NCBI RefSeq assembly: GCF_900156315.1
Contig: NZ_FTNI01000023.1
Location: 62,001-126,000, forward strand
From: Microbispora rosea
Lineage (GTDB): Bacteria > Actinomycetota > Actinomycetes > Streptosporangiales > Streptosporangiaceae
Reading direction: 5' to 3'
Length of the DNA: 64,000 nt
The notes under the pieces are model-generated. The model worked only from the letters and a program-made list of their open reading frames with translations. It searched no databases and was not told where the DNA came from. Below, in pieces: positions 59,622 to 64,000 of this stretch (its first letter is position 1; each line of letters opens with the position of its first letter). A program made the translations under genes and the position numbers.

Positions 59622-60173
59622 TCAGCCGTACGCCTCGCCGAGGGCGCTCTGCACGTACTTGCGGGCTTGGTGGATGCGGGACTTGACCGTCCCGAGGGGG
59701 ATTTTCAGCTGGTCGGCGACCTCCGCGTAGTCGAGCTGGCAGATGTCGCGCAGCACGAGCGCCTGGGCGAGGTCGGGCCGCTCGGCCTCCAGCGCCTCCA
59801 TCGCGTCGAGCAGGTCGAGCCGCGACCCCGCGATGACGCTCACCCGCTGGGGATCCGGCCGCTGCTCGGGCAGCTCCTCCACTTGCTCCGACGAGCGCCG
59901 CTTGAGCGAGCGGTAGGTGGTCCTGGCGCAGTTCACGGTCACGATGTGCAGCCAGGTGCTGAACTTGGCCCGCCCCTCGAACCTCGCGATGTTGCGCGCC
60001 ACGGCGAGCAGCGTGTCCTGCGCGGCCTCCTCGGCGTCCTGCCGATACGGTAGAAGCCGCTCGCAGTGCCGCAGCACGTCGGGCTCGATGCGCCGCAGCA
60101 GCTCACCGAGCGCGCGGTGGTCCCCCCGGGCAGCCGATCGGGCCAGTTCCTCGGTCGTGTCGTCCAGTGCCAT
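59622..60173 (-). CDS. ECF-type RNA polymerase sigma factor
   Basis: 183 aa from ATG 60173; ATG 60206 is in the -10 element. Region 2: DAEEAAQDTLLAVARNIARF and KFSTWLHIVTVNCART; region 4: LRDICQLDYAEVADQLKIPLGTVKSRIHQAR. No region 1 or 3, so an ECF sigma. No anti-sigma gene adjoins it, so activity may be regulated otherwise. It is divergent from otsA. GGGAGGG lies ahead of the ATG; TAGGAT (60205-60210) is a likely -10. Confidence 0.93.
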   Translation of the reverse strand: MALDDTTEELARSAARGDHRALGELLRRIEPDVLRHCERLLPYRQDAEEAAQDTLLAVARNIARFEGRAKFSTWLHIVTVNCARTTYRSLKRRSSEQVEELPEQRPDPQRVSVIAGSRLDLLDAMEALEAERPDLAQALVLRDICQLDYAEVADQLKIPLGTVKSRIHQARKYVQSALGEAYG

Positions 60174-60276
60174 GCCGTATCCAGCCCTCCCGCGATCGCT
60201 TGACATCCTATTGACGGAGGTCGGCTTTTATTAATCTTCCGGCATGCGCGCCCGCTCTGATCGAGGGAACCCGAAG

Positions 60277-61701
60277 ATGAGCAGCTCCGTTCTGATCGCG
60301 TCCAACCGGGGCCCCGTGTCCTTCACGCTGTCGGACGACGGCGGCCTGACCATGCGCAGAGGCGGGGGCGGGCTCGTCTCCGGTCTGTCCGAGGTGGTCA
60401 GGGACACCGACGTCCTGTGGGTCTGCGCGGCGCTGTCGGACGGCGACCGGGGCGCGGTGCGCCAGACCCCCGGCGGGCGGCTCGACCGGGCCTTCGAGAC
60501 CGGGCCGATCCGCATGCTGGACATTCCGCCCGCGGTCTTCCACCGGGCCTACAACGCCGTGGCCAACTCGACCCTCTGGTTCGTCAACCACCTGCTCTAC
60601 AACACGCCCTTCTCCCCCGAGTTCGGCACGCGCTTCCGCCGCGAGTGGGAGTCGTACCGCACGTACAACGGCGCCTTCGCGCTGGCCCTGGCAGAGGAGG
60701 CGGCCCACCGGGCGCGCGTCATGGTGCAGGACTACCACCTGACGCTGGCCCCGGCGATGCTCCGGGTCGAGCGGCCGGACCTGCGCATCGCCCACTTCTC
60801 GCACACGCCCTGGGCGCCGCCGGAATACTTCGCGCTGCTGCCGGAGGACGTCGTGGCGGAGGTGCTGACCGGCATCCTCGGCGCCGACCACGCCGGATTC
60901 CTCACCGCGCGCTGGGCCCGCGCCTTCATGGACTGCTGCGAAACCCTGCTCGGCGCCTGCGTGGACCACGCCGCCCGCACGGTGACGTACGACGGGCGGA
61001 CCACCAGGATCGGCGTGCACCCGCTCGGCGTGAACGGCGAGGCGCTGCGGGTCCGGGCGGCCGAGCAGGACGTCGAGTCGCACATGGCCGTGATCAGGGA
61101 TCTCGTGGGCGACCGCAAGCTGATCGTGCGCATCGACCGCACCGAGCTGTCCAAGAACATCGTGCGCGGCCTGCGGGCCTACCAGGAGTTCCTGTCCGCC
61201 CATCCCGAGTGGCACGGCCGGGTCGTCCACCTCGCGTTCGCCTATCCCTCCCGCCACGACCTGCCGGAGTATCGCGAGTACACGGCGGCCGTGCAGCGCT
61301 GCGCCAAGGAGATCGAGGACGAGTACGCGACCGAGGACTGGGACCCGCTGATCCTCAACGTGAACGACGACTACCCGCGCTCACTGGCCGCCTACCGGCT
61401 CGCCGACGTCCTGCTCGTCAACCCGATCAGGGACGGCATGAACCTGGTGGCCAAGGAGGGCCCGATCCTGTCGCCCCGGTGCGCGCTGGTGCTGTCGCGC
61501 GAGGCGGGCGCGGCGGCCGAGCTGGGGGCCGACGCCCTGCTCGTCAACCCCTACGACGTGTCCGGCACCGCGGCGGCGCTGCACGAGGCGCTGACGCTGC
61601 CGGAGCAGGAGCGGCTCAGCCGCGGCCTGCGGCTGCGGGAGGCCGCCACCGCACTGCCGCCCCAGCGCTGGTTCGACGACCAGCTCGCCGCGCTGCACTG
61701 A
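60277..61701 (+). CDS. otsA: Trehalose-6-phosphate synthase (GT20)
   Basis: 474 aa from ATG 60277 (MSSSVLIASNRGPVSF), with GAGGG upstream; ATG 60244, 6 bases from TAATCT, could start a leaderless mRNA. N-terminal RRGGGGLVSGL is the glucosyl-donor loop, DYHLTLAPAMLR and HFSHTPWAPPEYF the catalytic core, and RDGMNLVAKEG the UDP-sugar site. Forms trehalose-6-phosphate from UDP-glucose and glucose-6-phosphate; otsB nearby completes the pathway. The acceptor site SHTPWAPP departs from the usual HTPFPP, so a related acceptor is possible. Confidence 0.9.
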   Translation: MSSSVLIASNRGPVSFTLSDDGGLTMRRGGGGLVSGLSEVVRDTDVLWVCAALSDGDRGAVRQTPGGRLDRAFETGPIRMLDIPPAVFHRAYNAVANSTLWFVNHLLYNTPFSPEFGTRFRREWESYRTYNGAFALALAEEAAHRARVMVQDYHLTLAPAMLRVERPDLRIAHFSHTPWAPPEYFALLPEDVVAEVLTGILGADHAGFLTARWARAFMDCCETLLGACVDHAARTVTYDGRTTRIGVHPLGVNGEALRVRAAEQDVESHMAVIRDLVGDRKLIVRIDRTELSKNIVRGLRAYQEFLSAHPEWHGRVVHLAFAYPSRHDLPEYREYTAAVQRCAKEIEDEYATEDWDPLILNVNDDYPRSLAAYRLADVLLVNPIRDGMNLVAKEGPILSPRCALVLSREAGAAAELGADALLVNPYDVSGTAAALHEALTLPEQERLSRGLRLREAATALPPQRWFDDQLAALH

Positions 61702-61749
61702 CTCCGGCCGTCACCACCCGTCCTCCCGGCGCAGCGCGCGGGAGCACGG

Positions 61750-62349
61750 TCAGTGCCAGGTCGCGTTCTTGAGGATCGTGCTCAGCTGCGGGTGGTCCCA
61801 CTGGTCCAGGACCAGGATCTTCGACGTGGGCAGATACCACTCGCGCTGGTTGTAGTGCAGCTTCACCCGCCACTTCTTGTCGACGCAGGTCGCCGCCCAC
61901 TTGTGATAGTCGGCCCTGTGGCCGGGCCCGACCTGCCGCAGCCCCTTGCCGGCGAGCTTCCACTCGCCCTTGTACAGCTTGTAGCTCCTGGGACAGATGC
62001 TGACGTCGGTCGCGGGGTCGTAGCCGTACTTCGACTTGTACGCCTGGAACGTGCGGAGCCCGATCTTGAGTGCCTTCGGGCCCAGCACCCAGAAGCTGTG
62101 GCACCCCCAGTCGCGGAAACCGAAGTCCTCGGTGCCGAAGGTGGGACACGAGCCCGTGATGACGCGCACCCAGTCCTTGTCGTCCTCGACCACCTTCCAC
62201 GACGCGGGGATCGTGAGGGTCAGGCCGCTCCGCAGGTGGACCTGCTTGGTGCTGCGGCTCTCGCTCGCGGACGCCGCCGCCGGAGCGGTCAGGGTGGCCG
62301 CGAGCACGGCCAGGCCGGCCGCCGCGGCCGGGATCGTCTTTCTGAACAT
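61750..62349 (-). CDS. Secreted four-cysteine protein, copy 1
   Basis: 199 aa from ATG 62349 (MFRKTIPAAAAGLAVLAATL), with a Sec signal peptide ending near ASASES. The mature part is beta-rich with four cysteines in SCPT, GCHS, ICPRS and ATCVD, and a well-conserved WYLPTSKILVLDQW and LKNATWH end. TAATGT lies 7 bases upstream (leaderless). A paralog of the next gene, same length. Family unknown to me; enclosed by the trehalose genes. Confidence 0.7.
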   Translation of the reverse strand: MFRKTIPAAAAGLAVLAATLTAPAAASASESRSTKQVHLRSGLTLTIPASWKVVEDDKDWVRVITGSCPTFGTEDFGFRDWGCHSFWVLGPKALKIGLRTFQAYKSKYGYDPATDVSICPRSYKLYKGEWKLAGKGLRQVGPGHRADYHKWAATCVDKKWRVKLHYNQREWYLPTSKILVLDQWDHPQLSTILKNATWH

Positions 62350-62440
62350 GCCGGGCACATTAGGCGTGTTCGCTTGCAGGCGACTTGCGGCCCGATGGAC
62401 GACATGCGGCCCGACAGGCGGAAGGTCACCGAACGCGGCG

Positions 62441-63040
62441 TCAGTGCCAGGTCGCGTTCTTGAGGATCGCGCTCAGGCCCGGCGTCCTCCACTGGTCGAT
62501 CACCAGGATCTTCGACGTGGGCAGATACCACTCGCGCTGGTGGAAGCGGGCTGTCTGCCTGCCCGGGCCCAGGGGCGCGCAGGTGCCCGCCCAGTCGCGG
62601 TAGTACGCCTTGTGTCCCGGCCCGACCTGCCGTAACCCCTTGTCCGCGAGCGTGGTCCTTCCGATGTAGAGGTTCTTCTTCACCGGGCAGGGCCCGACGT
62701 CGGTGGCCGGATAGAACGGGCCGTCCGGCGTGTACTTCTGGAACAGCTCGTGGCCGATCTCGATGGCCTTGGGCCCCATGATCCAGAAGCTGTGGCAGCC
62801 CGAGTCGCGGAAGCCGTACGTGTCCGTGCCCTTGGTGGGGCACGCGCCGGTGATGACGCGCACCCAGTCCTTGCGGCTGTCGTCGACCTTCCAGGACGAC
62901 GGGATCCTGAGGGTGAGGCCCTTGCGCAGGTGCAGAGCCTTGGTCGCCGCGCCGTCGCTCGCGAACGCCGCCGCCGGAGCCGCCAGGGACGCCGCGAGCA
63001 CGGCCAGGCCGGCCGCCGCGGCCGAGATCGTTGTCCTCAT
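62441..63040 (-). CDS. Secreted four-cysteine protein, copy 2
   Basis: 199 aa from ATG 63040 (MRTTISAAAAGLAVLAASL). Same plan as copy 1: signal peptide, KDWVRVITGACP, GFRDSGCHSFW, KGLRQVGPGHKAYY, HQREWYLPTSKILV and LKNATWH. The four cysteines align with those of copy 1, so two disulfides are likely. TAGCGT 7 bases upstream, inside the otsB stop region, gives an own promoter. Function unknown. Confidence 0.7.
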   Translation of the reverse strand: MRTTISAAAAGLAVLAASLAAPAAAFASDGAATKALHLRKGLTLRIPSSWKVDDSRKDWVRVITGACPTKGTDTYGFRDSGCHSFWIMGPKAIEIGHELFQKYTPDGPFYPATDVGPCPVKKNLYIGRTTLADKGLRQVGPGHKAYYRDWAGTCAPLGPGRQTARFHQREWYLPTSKILVIDQWRTPGLSAILKNATWH

Positions 63041-63050
63041 GCCCGGCACG

Positions 63051-63872
63051 CTACGCCCGGCCGCTTGCAGACGGCTTGCCGAGAGTCGCGACGAGGTCGC
63101 CGAGGAAGGCCACGACGCCGTCGGGCCCGTCCACCACCACGTCGGCGCGCTCCGCCAGGGCGGTCACCTCCGTGGACCCGCTACACACCCGTACGCCGGG
63201 GATCCCGGCCGACTCGACCGCGTCGAAGGCCGCGAGGTCCCCCAGGTCGTCGCCGACGAACATGACCGAGCGGGCGTCCCGCTCGGCGAGGAAGGCCGAC
63301 AGGGCCTTCCCCTTGTCCATTCCGGCCGGCCGCAGCTCAAGCACCATGCGGCCCGGCTCGACCGCCAGCCCGGCCTCCTCGGCCAGCGCCTCGACCGGCC
63401 CGCGCAGCGCCTCCAGCGCCCCCGCGGGGTCGGCGCACCGCCGGGTGTGCACGGCGACGGCGCGGCCCTTGTCCTCGACCCACGCCCCGTCGAGGCCCGC
63501 CGCGAGCCCGGGCAGCCGGGCGCGGACCAGGTCGAGTCCCGGCGGCGGTGGCGGGGCCGTCAGACGGCCGTCCTCCCAGCGCTCCAGCCCGTAGTGGCCG
63601 AGGATCACCAGACCGGGCACGTCGGCGAGGGAAGGCCCGCCGGAGACCTCTCCGAGGGCGAGAGCCGTACGCGGCGGGCGGCCGGTGACGATCACGACGG
63701 CGCGCACCAGCGGGGCGAGGGCGGCCAGCACGCGGGGCACGCCGGGGTGCACGCGGGCGGCGGCGGGGTCGGGCACGATCGGGGAGAGCGTGCCGTCGTA
63801 GTCGAGCCCGATCACGGCGCCGCCCGGATCGGCGGCGATCGCGTCGAGTCCTGCGTGCACGGGCAGGGTCAT
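63051..63872 (-). CDS. otsB: Trehalose-6-phosphate phosphatase (HAD)
   Basis: 273-aa HAD hydrolase: motif I DYDGTLSPI (Asp nucleophile about residue 25), motif II in IVTGRPP, GMDKGKALSAFL (Lys motif III) and motif IV FVGDDLGDLAAFD. Dephosphorylates trehalose-6-phosphate. Opposite strand to otsA, with the two secreted genes between. Convergent-like layout: not one operon with otsA, so regulated separately. Confidence 0.93.
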   Translation of the reverse strand: MTLPVHAGLDAIAADPGGAVIGLDYDGTLSPIVPDPAAARVHPGVPRVLAALAPLVRAVVIVTGRPPRTALALGEVSGGPSLADVPGLVILGHYGLERWEDGRLTAPPPPPGLDLVRARLPGLAAGLDGAWVEDKGRAVAVHTRRCADPAGALEALRGPVEALAEEAGLAVEPGRMVLELRPAGMDKGKALSAFLAERDARSVMFVGDDLGDLAAFDAVESAGIPGVRVCSGSTEVTALAERADVVVDGPDGVVAFLGDLVATLGKPSASGRA

Positions 63873-63961
63873 GGCCTCACTCCGAAGGGGGTTCAGTGCG
63901 TACGCCTCGACGGCCTCATGCCCCGGCAGCGGGGCTCATGCGTGCGGAGGGGAGGGAAAGC

Positions 63962-64000
63962 TCAGGAGTTGAGTCCGAAGCGGCGGGCCGAGCGGTCGCG
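63962..64000 (-). CDS. 3' end of an unidentified gene (possibly DUF3263)
   Basis: Only the last 12 codons are inside the window: RDRSARRFGLNS then a TGA stop (minus strand). The ending resembles the C-termini of DUF3263 proteins, but 12 residues are too few for an assignment. Confidence 0.35.
   Translation of the reverse strand, partial: RDRSARRFGLNS

Overview
The window is very GC-rich, tightly packed DNA with frequent GTG/TTG starts, 4-bp start/stop overlaps and many genes that seem to be read from leaderless mRNAs. Together with the gene content (a pair of dynamin-like GTPases, DUF3027, DUF2530, an XPB helicase with its WYL-domain partner, HelD, a CIRCE-controlled groEL beside a cold-shock gene, thrC-cysO) this points to a filamentous actinomycete, most likely a member of the Streptosporangiales. 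That placement is inference from content; no rRNA or species marker is present. I found no tRNA, rRNA, CRISPR array, insertion sequence or phage genes.

Layout. 1-2.4 kb: end of a DHA2-type MFS exporter, a DoxX membrane protein and an AhpD-like protein. 2.4-5.85 kb: two overlapping dynamin-like GTPases (minus strand). 5.9-14.7 kb: a MacAB-type efflux module. Seven minus-strand genes (adaptor, ATPase, permease, DUF5666-like membrane protein, response regulator, histidine kinase, repeat lipoprotein) mostly overlap, and they face a divergent second adaptor whose hairpin carries about 280 extra low-complexity residues. 14.7-19.8 kb: a frameshifted NYN-domain gene, a second two-component system, lhgO and small conserved genes. 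19.8-24.4 kb: CBS protein, a NarL-type two-component pair, and a Tat-exported multicopper oxidase with a 4-TM partner. 24.4-41.1 kb: an accessory stretch of enzymes and exporters, most paired with a regulator (WYL, TetR, PadR, MarR, AraC, TetR, XRE) and with visible palindromic operators. 41.1-55.1 kb: housekeeping-type genes: sacsin-like ATPase with DUF3027, MFS, cold shock, helicase-associated WYL protein, DUF4190 protein, XPB, HelD, GNAT. 55.1-60.2 kb: groEL under two CIRCE operators, cold-shock gene, cysO, a threonine-synthase homolog behind a SAM-I riboswitch, and an ECF sigma factor. 60.2-64 kb: trehalose locus otsA...otsB enclosing two paralogous secreted four-cysteine proteins.

The most interesting locus is 57.8-59.5 kb. 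A clear SAM-I (S-box) riboswitch precedes a gene of the threonine-synthase family, followed by cysO, a sulfur-carrier protein ending in GG. S-boxes sense methionine sufficiency, so this gene is more likely to make homocysteine from O-phosphohomoserine with a protein thiocarboxylate as sulfur donor than to make threonine. Also notable are the efflux module with its divergent oversized adaptor, the shared leaderless-promoter architecture, and the set of well-preserved operators.
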